Below, one piece after another: positions 24,150 through 32,662 of a stretch of DNA of 64,000 bases. Source of the stretch: Rhizobium leguminosarum. Its GTDB lineage: Bacteria; Pseudomonadota; Alphaproteobacteria; Rhizobiales; Rhizobiaceae. A program made the position numbers and the translations under genes. The DNA lies in contig NZ_CP025017.1 of the NCBI RefSeq assembly GCF_002953715.1, positions 1 to 64,000 of the forward strand. Reading direction: 5' to 3'. The notes below the pieces were generated by a model. It searched no databases, was not told the origin of the DNA, and saw only the letters and a program-made list of their open reading frames with translations. The first letter of the stretch is position 1, and each line of letters starts with the position of its first letter.

Positions 24150-24905
24150 ATGAAACGGTCAATTTGGAGATTACTCGCTGCCATGATCGCTCTTGCTCCG
24201 GTCGCCTCCGCCGCCGCGGAGAAGCCAGTCTCGATTGCGCTTGTGCATGGAGCGTTCGTCGACGCCTCCGGCTGGCAGCTTGTCTACAACATGCTGTCAG
24301 CGGACGGATATGAAGTCCTGGTTGTCCAGAACCCCACGATCACCTTGGATGGTGATGTCGCGGCGACCAAGAGGGTCATCGCGAATGCCAAGCATCCGGT
24401 AGTGCTTGTCGGCCACTCCTACGGCGGGGCTGTAATTACCGAGGCCGGCGCAGACGCAAAGGTCAGGAGCCTTGTCTATATCGCTGCCTTTGCACCGGCG
24501 GCGGGAGAGTCGGTGTTTGATCTGGCGACTGCGCCGACGCCAGGCGAAGAAGGGGCTCCGCTGCTACCGCCGAGCGACGGTTTCATCCTTGTCGATCCAG
24601 CGAAGTTTCCCGCCGCTTTCGCCGCCGACGTCGATATCTCGACGACGCGGTTTATGACTGCAGCTCAGGTGCCTTGGGGGCTCGAGGCCGTTCAGACCAA
24701 GATAACAAGCCCAGCCTGGAAGCAGAAGCCGAGCTATTTCATGGTGACTGCGCTGGATCGCATGGTTCCACCGAGCCGACAGCGCTCCATGGCCGCGAGG
24801 GCTGGCGCGAAGGTTATCGAAATCCAGAGCAGCCATGCGGTGATGCTATCGCATCCCAAGGATGTCGTCGACTTCATCACTAGCGCTGCGGCCGGGCCAA
24901 AGTAG
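24150..24905 (+). CDS. Exported alpha/beta hydrolase (Ser nucleophile)
   Basis: A 251-residue alpha/beta hydrolase with a predicted signal peptide (MKRSIWRLLAAMIALAPVAS, cleaved near SAAAEKP). The oxyanion strand is LVHGAFVDASGW near residues 31-42, the nucleophile elbow is GHSYGGAV near 91-98, and the catalytic His is in QSSHAVMLSHP near the C-terminus. The set resembles short-chain esterases or EstC-like hydrolases. The ATG at 24150 follows GGAGACACTG; upstream in-frame starts lack a signal peptide. The export signal suggests a periplasmic role. Substrate unknown. Confidence 0.85.
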   Translation: MKRSIWRLLAAMIALAPVASAAAEKPVSIALVHGAFVDASGWQLVYNMLSADGYEVLVVQNPTITLDGDVAATKRVIANAKHPVVLVGHSYGGAVITEAGADAKVRSLVYIAAFAPAAGESVFDLATAPTPGEEGAPLLPPSDGFILVDPAKFPAAFAADVDISTTRFMTAAQVPWGLEAVQTKITSPAWKQKPSYFMVTALDRMVPPSRQRSMAARAGAKVIEIQSSHAVMLSHPKDVVDFITSAAAGPK

Positions 24906-25040
24906 CTATGGTGCCCGGACTACTGCCGCCGTGCCGCGACGAGTGAAGCAAGACGGCCGTCTTGGCTCACTGCGTGGAGATTTCCTTCTAAATATTGGAA
25001 TCGACCTCGCGCTCAGCTGCAACTAATTATGGAGATGAAA

Positions 25041-26015
25041 ATGAACCGACTGATCATTTCCCTGGTGCTTGCTACCGTCAGCCTGGCGCAGGTTCCTGAG
25101 GCGTTCGCCGCTCCGGCTCAGAACTCAGCGGCCAGTCCCCGGACGCCAATCACCGTCTTCTATCGTTCGACCAAGATCGATGGCGTCGACATGTTCTATC
25201 GTGAAGCCGGCCCGGCCGAGGGCCCGGTCGTGCTGCTTCTGCACGGCTTCCCGACATCCTCGCACATGTTCCGCAACCTCATTCCGCTGCTGGCAGATCG
25301 CTATCACGTCATCGCACCCGACTATCCGGGCTTCGGTCAGAGTGATGCACCCGATCACACCAAGTTCGCCTACACCTTCGGCCACTATGCAGACATGGTC
25401 GATACGCTGATGACCCAACTCGGCGCCAAGAAATATGCGATGTATCTCATGGATTACGGCGCACCGGTCGGCTACCGTCTGGCTCTCAAGCACCCGGAAC
25501 GGGTGAGCGGGTTGATCGTCCAGAACGGCAATGCCTATGAAGAAGGCCTGCGCGAGTTCTGGGATCCGATCAAGGCCTACTGGGCCGACGATTCGAAAGA
25601 GAGGCGCGAGGCGCTCTCCAATCTGGTGGTCCTCGAGACCACCAAGTTCCAGTACACGGACGGCGTCAAGGACCTCACCCGCATCAGCCCCGACAACTGG
25701 GTTCACGATCAGGCCTTGCTCGACCGGCCGGGCAACAAGGATATCCAGCTCGATCTCTTCCACGATTACGGCACGAACGTCCCGCTCTACCCGCAGTTCC
25801 AGGCCTTCTTCCGCGAACGCAAGCCGCCGACGCTGATCGTCTGGGGTAAGAATGACAAGATCTTCCCGGAGCACGGCGCACATCCTTACCCGCGTGATCT
25901 TCCAGACGCTGAAATGCACCTCCTCGACACAGGCCATTTCGCCCTTGAAGACAAGCTGGATGAGATGGCGCCGCTCATTCACGATTTCCTCGATCGAAAA
26001 GTCGCAAGGCGTTAA
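25041..26015 (+). CDS. Exported alpha/beta hydrolase, epoxide hydrolase/dehalogenase type
   Basis: A 324-residue hydrolase with a signal peptide (MNRLIISLVLATVSLAQVPE, cleaved near AFAAPAQ). Motifs are LLLHGFPTSSHMFRNL, APDYPGFGQSD and a nucleophile elbow YLMDYGAPVG in which Asp replaces the usual Ser; the catalytic His is in LLDTGHFALED. An Asp nucleophile is characteristic of epoxide hydrolases and haloalkane or fluoroacetate dehalogenases. A close paralogue without a signal peptide is encoded at 26597. ATGs at 25029 and 25035 are alternatives; GGAG is best spaced for 25041. Confidence 0.86.
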   Translation: MNRLIISLVLATVSLAQVPEAFAAPAQNSAASPRTPITVFYRSTKIDGVDMFYREAGPAEGPVVLLLHGFPTSSHMFRNLIPLLADRYHVIAPDYPGFGQSDAPDHTKFAYTFGHYADMVDTLMTQLGAKKYAMYLMDYGAPVGYRLALKHPERVSGLIVQNGNAYEEGLREFWDPIKAYWADDSKERREALSNLVVLETTKFQYTDGVKDLTRISPDNWVHDQALLDRPGNKDIQLDLFHDYGTNVPLYPQFQAFFRERKPPTLIVWGKNDKIFPEHGAHPYPRDLPDAEMHLLDTGHFALEDKLDEMAPLIHDFLDRKVARR

Positions 26016-26160
26016 TCGGGAGTCATTGGCCACGCCCCGGCGCTCATTTCAGGCGGACACTGCAACACTTCCGCTCGCTTTGGACGCTGGCCAACTGGGG
26101 GCTCGGTATCAACTGCCACAGCCTTGATTGGCTTATGTCGGAGATTGAAAGGCTTAGTCC

Positions 26161-26469
26161 ATGTCATCGCACGTTAAGATCACAGCAATCCTTACCTCTC
26201 GGCCAGACAAGGCAGAGAAGCTGCAGGCACTGCTTCTCGGAATGGCGACGGACTGCCGAGCAGAGCCGGGCAATCTGCGATGGGATATTTGGCAGGACCA
26301 GTCTCGTCCCGACCGGTATGTTCTCGATGAACTGTATGTGGATGGCGCAGCCGTCGCAGCACACCGTGAGACCCACCACTATAAGAACTATCTCGCGCAG
26401 ATCGGTGACTTAGCAGACCGCACCGCGTTGGTGTTGAGTCCGATCGAGGTCGGGCATGCGCGTGTTTAA
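26161..26469 (+). CDS. ABM-domain (YgiN-like) quinol monooxygenase
   Basis: A 102-residue antibiotic-biosynthesis-monooxygenase-fold protein: KITAILTSRPDKAEKLQALL, a middle PGNLRWDIWQDQSRPDRYVL and HHYKNYL, as in YgiN-type quinol or heme-like monooxygenases. The family forms ferredoxin-like dimers and needs no cofactor. It lies between the two Asp-nucleophile hydrolases, suggesting a shared pathway for a cyclic or aromatic electrophile. The ribosome site is weak, so expression is uncertain. Confidence 0.75.
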   Translation: MSSHVKITAILTSRPDKAEKLQALLLGMATDCRAEPGNLRWDIWQDQSRPDRYVLDELYVDGAAVAAHRETHHYKNYLAQIGDLADRTALVLSPIEVGHARV

Positions 26470-26596
26470 CACTATATTTGCGAGATCGGGACGAGCCTTC
26501 CAGAGGCGTAACAGGGCAAACGCATGCTTAATCTCACGCTCGATCTCCGATACCTGAGAATGAGAATGTTAGCCACTATGCTATGGGGAACAAGCG

Positions 26597-27469
26597 ATGA
26601 GCTGGCACCGGGTGCGATATAAGAAGGTCAATCTCGGTGAGGTGGAAATGTTTTATCGCGAGGTAGGTGCTGAAGCAGCGCCTGTTCTGCTGCTGCTTCA
26701 CGGCTTCCCAACGTCAAGCCACATGTACCGCGATCTCATTCTCCAACTCGCGGAAAGACACAGGATAGTAGCGCCGGACCTTCCAGGGTTTGGATCAACA
26801 AAGGCACCCGCGCGTGGTGCATACGCCTACACGTTCGGCAATCTTTATAAGGCCGTCTTGGCGTTGGTGGACACGCTGAAGCTTGAACGGTTCGGACTGA
26901 TGGTTTTCGATTATGGCGCGCCCGTCGGTTTTCGTTTAGCCGCGGCATATCCGAACCGAATTTCCGCCATCATCACGCAAAACGGCAATGTCTACGAAGT
27001 GGGATTAAGGGAGGCCAACATACGGCCCATGCGGGACTATTGGGAAAATCCCAGCCCAGCGAATCGCGATGCGCTGCGTTCGTTCCTCACCGTAGACGCC
27101 ACACGGTTTCAGTACACACATGGCGTGCCCGAGGACAAACTCGAACTCGTCAGCCCCGACGCGGTTGCGCACGATCAGGCTATTCTCGACCGCGATCCGG
27201 AAGTGCAACTCGACTTGTTCGGCGACTATAAGTCGAACATCGCTCTCTATCCACGCTGGCAAGAGTATCTGCGGGCGGCGAGGCCGCCTGTTCTAGCCGT
27301 TTGGGGAAACGGAGATCCCTTCTTCGCCCCGGCTGGCGCACATGCCTTCCGCAACGATGTTCCCGACGCCGAGATTCATCTCTTCGATACGGGGCACTTT
27401 GCCCTGGAGACTGACGGACCGGAAATCGCAGCGCTGATCAGGGATTTTCTAGGTCGTAAGGGCTGCTAG
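26597..27469 (+). CDS. Cytoplasmic alpha/beta hydrolase, epoxide hydrolase/dehalogenase type
   Basis: A 290-residue paralogue of the gene at 25041, without a signal peptide. Shared motifs are LLLHGFPTSSHMYRDL, APDLPGFGSTKAP, the Asp nucleophile elbow MVFDYGAPVGFRLA, ITQNGNVYEVGLRE and LFDTGHFALETDG. Base composition appears less GC-rich than in the plasmid backbone genes. Two compartments (one exported, one cytoplasmic) for the same activity are unusual. The substrate could be an epoxide or a halogenated acid; the sequence does not decide. Confidence 0.84.
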   Translation: MSWHRVRYKKVNLGEVEMFYREVGAEAAPVLLLLHGFPTSSHMYRDLILQLAERHRIVAPDLPGFGSTKAPARGAYAYTFGNLYKAVLALVDTLKLERFGLMVFDYGAPVGFRLAAAYPNRISAIITQNGNVYEVGLREANIRPMRDYWENPSPANRDALRSFLTVDATRFQYTHGVPEDKLELVSPDAVAHDQAILDRDPEVQLDLFGDYKSNIALYPRWQEYLRAARPPVLAVWGNGDPFFAPAGAHAFRNDVPDAEIHLFDTGHFALETDGPEIAALIRDFLGRKGC

Positions 27470-27702
27470 GAGTTCGAGAATGAAGCGCGCAGGTGAAGGA
27501 CGATCAATGGATCAGTCTGGATCGAAAGATAAGACGTTAATGATCTGCGGAGAGCTCCTTCACGAGCCGTTCAATGACTTGGGCAAGGAAGAAGTAACCG
27601 CCTAAATATCGCTGGGTCACATCGCGACTCTAGAAATACGGGACCTCTCTTCGCTACTATGTCGCACTACAGGACCACCACCTATTCTCAAGGAGCATAT
27701 CC

Positions 27703-28273
27703 ATGTCCTTTCCGGGAATCCACCGCGTCGTCACCGGACATGATGCCGATGGCAAATCTATTGTCGCGATCAACGGCCCGCTGCCAACAGTCGTCGAATT
27801 GAATGCTATTCCCGGGATGATCTTCCACGAGGTTTGGGAAACGCGCGGCACACCGGCGCAAGTGGACAATGGTGCCGATCCGACCACCGGTGCGCTGATG
27901 CACCAGCCGCCGAAGCACGGCACCCGCATCCGCTTCGTCGACATGCCGCCAGACGCCGAATACCTTGCCGATGGCACATTGCAGAGAGCTGTTTAATGAG
28001 GTCAATGACCCCGGCGGTTTGACTGTAAAGTCAGATTCGCCGCACCCGATGATGCACCGGAGCGAGGCCATTGACTATGGCATCGTTATCGAGGGTGAGA
28101 TGACGCTGATGCTCGACGATTCCGAAGTGCTGCTCAAGCCTTACAGTGTCGTAATCCAGCGCGGCACCAACCACGCGTGGGCGAACCGCTCTGGCAAAAT
28201 GTGCCGCATGTTGTTCATTCAAATAGACGGACAATATGAGCCGTCGATCGCTGCGGCGCTTGCGCGTCGTTAA
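27703..28273 (+). pseudogene. Cupin-domain protein gene, frameshifted
   Basis: Two adjoining frames encode successive halves of one cupin protein. The first (27703-27996) begins MSFPGIHRVVTGHDADGKSI and reaches IRFVDMPPDAEYLADGT. The second, shifted by +1, supplies LFNEVNDPGGLTVKSD, HRSEAIDYGIVIEGEMTL and QRGTNHAWANRSGK to 28273. The second half carries the cupin barrel motifs, including the His-containing end of each. The shift lies about 27975-27990, near AGAGAG. Joined, the product would be about 190 residues, normal for small cupins. It is either a decayed gene or a sequencing error. The ATG has AAGGAG upstream. Confidence 0.75.
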
Positions 28274-28369
28274 GCCGACGCCGATGCTCTGCTTTTGCGC
28301 CGGCTCGGGGAAATTCTTTAGCAGGGAATCGAAGGCAGGCCGCTCGAAGGTCGGATCACGGCCGAGTTC

Positions 28370-31258
28370 TTAAGAGTGGCCTCGATTTCTCTGGGGAGTG
28401 CTGAGCGAGCCGAGGATGTCGGCGGCGGCAACAAGGTCGCGCGTCTCGAACCCCTCCGTGAATTCGCTGAATATAGGCAATAGCATCTGATAAGCATCGT
28501 CGGCCCTCGACTGAGCGCACCAGAGGCGTGCGAGGTCGAGGGCCGTACGCAATCGCCATGACGAGGCACCGATTGCCTGCGCAAGTGTCATTGACTTTTT
28601 GAGTTGCATCTCAGCCCTGTCCGCCTGGCCTTGGGCAAGCAGAATGGAGGCTTGGACTTGCGAGACCTCGGGCAGGCACCACAGGTCATTTTTCGCATCT
28701 GCTCGGTCAAGCGCGGCTCGGATCGTAGTCTCCGCGTCGCCAAGACGCCCACGCCGGGCTTGGAAGTCTGCGAGGACGCTTAGGTAGAAGGGCAATCGCG
28801 CTAGGTGCCTCGTGGAGTGGAATTCCGCAATGGCCCGCTCGAGGTCGTCAATACGTTGGGCCGCATCGTCGCCTTGCGCGCATGCTAGCGCCGCACGATA
28901 GAACATCGCGACTGGACGCCGGACGTCGAATCCGTGCCGCCTCGCTTGGTCATCGAGCATGGTGACATAACGACCACACTCGTCATAATGTCCTGCCCAA
29001 TAGAATACCGGACAGACCCATGAGAGCGCATTGCCCAGTGAAAGGTGATGCTTGGTCTTGGACGCGTAGTCGACCGTTGCCCGCGCGGTGTCCAGAGCGA
29101 TGTCTGGTGAACCCGTCAACCATTGTGCATGCGACAATAGATTCGTCACATCGACAATCCTATCGGAGAGGTATCGCACGTGCCGCCTTAAGCGTTGGGT
29201 ATCGCTGATGTCTTCCAGATTGAGCAGGTGACGACGTTCGAAGCGTTGCCGGACGTCGTGGAGCTGGCCGATGAAGAGTTTGCCGATCCCGAGGGCCACT
29301 TCCGCCTCCAACACGGCGGAAGGGACCTCCGCGGCTGCAACCGAGGCGAAGGTCTCAAGCGTGCGGACCGCGGCGTCGTTCTCGCCGCTGAAAAGTTCAA
29401 ACACTCCGATCAACCGAAGGCAACGAACACGGCAATCGGTGTCGCCAATCTGAACGGCGATGTCCAACGCCCGTTGCATGGCGTCTCTCGCCTGAGGCAT
29501 AAGGCCCTGCGTGAACATGGTAGCGCCACCAAGCCACACCTGAAGCTGCATCTCAAACACGCTGCCGGCGAGTCCCGCCGGGCCAAGTTCTTCAATCGCC
29601 TGCGAAACATGAACGCGGCATTCTTCGGTGAGCGACAGATGGTTCCAGAGCAGGAGTCCAGCGACGGTCAGCCGGATGCGCAGAGACCGGTTCACTGTAT
29701 CCTGAGATGCCCACGCTAACGCACCACGCAAATCGTCGAGTACACGCCCATAGGCGGCTTCCCATTCACGGGCAGGGCGCTCAGCCCATTCGGCCGTGGC
29801 CCGCTCGAGCACCGTGCACACATGCTCCGCGTGGCGTTGGCGAATTATCTGATCCTCGCCGCTGACCCGCAGTCGTTCGAGACAATAAGCTCGCGTTGTT
29901 TCAAGGAGACGATAAGCGACGCCGTCGGTGTCGACATCAAACGCAAGCAAAGACTTCGCCGCAAGCTGTGCCACGGCGTCCGCCGTTTCGGCGAGAGCGA
30001 CGTTCGACACTGCCGAAGCGCCTTCGATATCGAAAAGACCTGCGAAAACGGATACAGCGCGTAGCAGCGCGGTCTCGCTTTCCGTCAGCAGGCCGTAGCT
30101 CCAGTCGAGCGTTTCAATCAGGGTGCGATGCCGCTCCGGCCCCGCCCGCCGCCCGACAAGAAGGCGGAATCGATCATCGAGTTGCTTCAACAGACCGCCG
30201 ACTCCGAATGCATCGATGCGTGTCGCGGCAAGTTCTATTGCAAGCGCCAGACCATCAAGTCTCCGGCATATCTCGGCAGCGGCCGGCGCATCGACGTCAT
30301 GCAACTCAAACAGTTCGAAGCTGTCGGTTGCTCGGTCCACAAAAAGCTCAATGGCAGGGAATGACAGTGCTTCGGCGGCGCTCAGCCGAGACGAGCGCGG
30401 CGGCGCGCCTAATCCCGGCAGCCTTCGCACGCGTTCCCCTTTCACTCGAAGTGGTTCTCGGCTGGTGGCGAGGATCCTCACGCCGGCAACTTCAGCCAGG
30501 AGGCGGTCTGCGCAGGACGCCGCAGCGTCAATGATGTGTTCGCAACTGTCGAGCACGAGCAACACCTCGCGATCGCGCAAGGATTCACACAGGCTGGCAA
30601 AGGCGTCTGCAGAATGGACCGCCAGGCCGAGCGCCGTCGCTATGGCGTTGGGCGTTAGGGCCGGGTCCTGCAGAAGCGCCAGATCAACAAACCAGACGCC
30701 ATCCTTAAACGCCTTAAGTTCGTGCTCGGCGACAGCGAGCGCCACTGTCGTCTTTCCGATACCGCCGGCGCCAACGACCGACACCAGGCGGGATTCTCCT
30801 AGATCCCGTCGAATAGCATCAATCGTATCTGCCCTTCCAAAGATCGTCGACGTCGCAATCGGCAAATTGTGATTGCGTGGTGTTGGCGAACGAAAGGGCG
30901 CCGCAAGGCCCGATGATCCATGTCTCTGGACGGGAGAAGTGAACTGATATCCGCGCCCTGTCACGGTCGCGATATATTTCGCGGCGCCGGGTCCGTCCCC
31001 AAGCGTTCGCCGCAACGCCGCCATGTTGACCTTGAGGTTACCTTCGTCAACGATGATGTTTGGCCAAGCGCGAGCCATTAACTCGCGTTTGCTTACAAGT
31101 TCGCCAGGCCGCTCAACTAGTGCCGTCAGGATATCCAGCGCGCGGCCTCCTATCCGAACGGGCGCCTCGCCTTGCAAGAGCAGTTGGCGCTCGGGAATCA
31201 GCATGAACGGCCCGAAGGAGTAGGACCGCGAAGGCCGCTCGGCGAGGTCGCTTGTCAT
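28370..31258 (-). CDS. Winged-helix / NB-ARC ATPase / TPR transcriptional regulator
   Basis: A 962-residue multidomain regulator. Residues about 12-107 form an OmpR/PhoB-type winged helix (SKRELMARAWPNIIVDEGNL, then GRGYQFTSPV). Residues about 135-420 form an NB-ARC/AAA ATPase with Walker A GAGGIGKTT at 163-171 and Walker B VLLVLDSCEHI. The rest, about 500-950, is helical and TPR-like. AfsR/MalT-like regulators of this type couple ATP and an inducer to DNA binding. The ATG at 31258 with AAGGAAC is preferred over one at 31312. It converges on the cupin and hydrolase genes, which are plausible targets. Confidence 0.88.
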   Translation of the reverse strand: MTSDLAERPSRSYSFGPFMLIPERQLLLQGEAPVRIGGRALDILTALVERPGELVSKRELMARAWPNIIVDEGNLKVNMAALRRTLGDGPGAAKYIATVTGRGYQFTSPVQRHGSSGLAAPFRSPTPRNHNLPIATSTIFGRADTIDAIRRDLGESRLVSVVGAGGIGKTTVALAVAEHELKAFKDGVWFVDLALLQDPALTPNAIATALGLAVHSADAFASLCESLRDREVLLVLDSCEHIIDAAASCADRLLAEVAGVRILATSREPLRVKGERVRRLPGLGAPPRSSRLSAAEALSFPAIELFVDRATDSFELFELHDVDAPAAAEICRRLDGLALAIELAATRIDAFGVGGLLKQLDDRFRLLVGRRAGPERHRTLIETLDWSYGLLTESETALLRAVSVFAGLFDIEGASAVSNVALAETADAVAQLAAKSLLAFDVDTDGVAYRLLETTRAYCLERLRVSGEDQIIRQRHAEHVCTVLERATAEWAERPAREWEAAYGRVLDDLRGALAWASQDTVNRSLRIRLTVAGLLLWNHLSLTEECRVHVSQAIEELGPAGLAGSVFEMQLQVWLGGATMFTQGLMPQARDAMQRALDIAVQIGDTDCRVRCLRLIGVFELFSGENDAAVRTLETFASVAAAEVPSAVLEAEVALGIGKLFIGQLHDVRQRFERRHLLNLEDISDTQRLRRHVRYLSDRIVDVTNLLSHAQWLTGSPDIALDTARATVDYASKTKHHLSLGNALSWVCPVFYWAGHYDECGRYVTMLDDQARRHGFDVRRPVAMFYRAALACAQGDDAAQRIDDLERAIAEFHSTRHLARLPFYLSVLADFQARRGRLGDAETTIRAALDRADAKNDLWCLPEVSQVQASILLAQGQADRAEMQLKKSMTLAQAIGASSWRLRTALDLARLWCAQSRADDAYQMLLPIFSEFTEGFETRDLVAAADILGSLSTPQRNRGHS

Positions 31259-31795
31259 AGTTCCTTTCCTTCGAAAATTCCCTCTTGGTACGAATGAAAA
31301 TTTAAATAGCACTTCGGTAAACAGTCATGCAGGGGGCAAACCAACATCTCGCCACATCTGGAGCTATACGGCTCATAAGGCCATTCGTGTTCCCCCTCTG
31401 AGTATCGATGCGATAAACCCGGTCGATCGACTAAGCGAGGCCACGGATCACGCTACCAATAGGATGGCGCGGCGAAGAAGTATTCCTAAGATGTTGATGA
31501 AATGAAGCAAGAAATTTCCGAATTTTGGTAGAGATGAATTCGTATCAAGAGCAATCCAACTATAATAGTCGCCCTGCGGTGTTTTGACTAGAGCATGATG
31601 CCGAAACGTGTAAGCGGCTTTCGGATGACATCCTGTTCTAGGCGCGGCGGAGACTGCTGCGGTCTTCGTCAGCGGTGGATGGCAAAGCGCCGGCACCGAG
31701 CATCTGCCGATGTCACGCCAGCAGGCGCAATCACATTCCCAGGAATTCAGCAGCCCCCGCACTCCAAGCTTGACACCCAACTTTGCTCAATGTGA
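31259..31795. other. Intergenic region with no gene seen
   Basis: The region upstream of the large regulator holds no convincing coding frame. It is AT-richer than surrounding genes. It contains the palindromic element at 31589-31640 and, at its right end, a promoter-like TTGACA (31770-31775) leading into the GntR-type sites. Confidence 0.6.
31589..31640. repeat. Rhizobial palindromic element
   Basis: TAGAGCATGATGCCGAAA and its imperfect complement (TTTCGGATGACATCCTGTTCTA, in two pieces) form a long stem around GTGTAAGCGG. This is a common dispersed palindrome in Rhizobium and related genomes. Confidence 0.6.
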
Positions 31796-31805
31796 TGGTA
31801 TTCCA
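31796..31805. promoter_or_regulatory. GntR/FCD-type operator, upstream copy
   Basis: TGGTATTCCA, 21 bp downstream of a CTTGACAC box (31769-31776). It matches the core of the 32001-32022 palindrome at eight of ten bases. It may be a second promoter-operator for the same operon. Confidence 0.45.
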
Positions 31806-31890
31806 TATTAAATAATATGGGCGGTATCATATGAACTGGAATGGTCATGACTTCCGGATTCGGCCTGCGCCTGGGGCCTCGCCGGGTTGT

Positions 31891-31904
31891 TTGTCAGTTG
31901 ACAA
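31891..31904. promoter_or_regulatory. Second parS-like site
   Basis: TTGTCAGTTGACAA differs from the parS core at 2219-2232 (TTGTCAGCTGACAA) by one base, and is followed by C as in the consensus. It lies in a non-coding stretch. Confidence 0.4.
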
Positions 31905-31989
31905 CGCACTGAAGGACGAAAGCGCTGCGCGGAGCGTCGAGAGCGTAGGCGCCACCGCCTCGGCCAGAATCTGCCGTCGGAAAGCCGAC

Positions 31990-32022
31990 TTGACACTCAT
32001 GTATTATGGTATACCATAATAC
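31990..32022 (+). promoter_or_regulatory. Promoter and perfect palindromic operator of the 32046 operon
   Basis: A 22-bp perfect palindrome (32001-32022, core TTATGGTATACCATAA) follows TTGACA at 31990-31995. A -10-like TACCAT at 32012-32017 lies inside the palindrome (16-nt spacing), so a bound repressor would block RNA polymerase. The core is the TGGTATACCA class bound by FCD GntR proteins. Confidence 0.65.
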
Positions 32023-32045
32023 ATAATTGAGAAATGAGGTGTTCG

Positions 32046-32648
32046 ATGGCCATTCAAATTCGCAAGACGGGACTGCAGATCGAAACGACGCTGATCGAAG
32101 GCGGCAAGGCCGCGGCGGTTCCGTTGAAGCTGTTTACCGCCTTCGCGGTCGTGAAGAATCCCTGGGCGGGCCGCGGCTTTGTCGACGACCTCAAGCCCGA
32201 AATTCACGCAGGCGCTCCGGTGCTCGGCGAGTTGCTGACCAAGATGATCATCGATGCGGTCGGGTCCGGCGATGCTGTCGAAGGATATGGAAAGTCCGCT
32301 GTCGTCGGCCTGGACGGCGAAATCGAACACGGGTCCGCGCTCATCCACACGCTGCGCTTCGGCAATTTTTATCGCCAGGCCGTCGGCGCCAAGTCCTATC
32401 TCGCCTTCTGCAACACACGCGGTCCCGCCAATGCGCCGATCATGATCCCGCTGATGGACAAGAACGATGAGGGCCGCCGTTCGCACTACCTGACCATCCA
32501 GACGTCGATCCCCGATGCGCCCGCTGCCGACGAGATCGTCGTGGCTCTCGGGGCTTCGATAGGCGGGCGCCCGCATCACCGTATCGGCGACCGCTACCAG
32601 GATCTGAAAGACCTGGGGCAGGACGTTGCCAATCCTGCGGGCGTTTGA
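32046..32648 (+). CDS. AA_synth (DUF1185) family protein
   Basis: A 200-residue protein of the 'amino acid synthesis' family (DUF1185), whose biochemical role is not established. Visible features are IQIRKTGLQIETTLIEGG at the N-terminus, AFAVVKNPWAGRGFVDDL near 34-51, and a conserved glycine-rich C-terminal ASIGGRPHHRIGDRY. It is the first gene of a nine- to twelve-gene catabolic operon directly behind the palindromic operator. The ATG at 32046 has TGAGGTG upstream; the ATG at 32034 is less well placed. Despite the family name, a catabolic role is more likely here. Confidence 0.82.
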   Translation: MAIQIRKTGLQIETTLIEGGKAAAVPLKLFTAFAVVKNPWAGRGFVDDLKPEIHAGAPVLGELLTKMIIDAVGSGDAVEGYGKSAVVGLDGEIEHGSALIHTLRFGNFYRQAVGAKSYLAFCNTRGPANAPIMIPLMDKNDEGRRSHYLTIQTSIPDAPAADEIVVALGASIGGRPHHRIGDRYQDLKDLGQDVANPAGV

Positions 32649-32662
32649 AGGAGCGCTCTGAG

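Noticed and set aside
31448..31780. 110-codon minus-strand frame upstream of the large regulator
   Set aside because: It crosses the palindromic element at 31589-31640 and has no family motif or ribosome site.
31831..32019. 62-codon frame between the two GntR-type sites
   Set aside because: It would run through the promoter and the 22-bp palindrome of the next operon; the composition is not protein-like and there is no ribosome site. Treated as non-coding.
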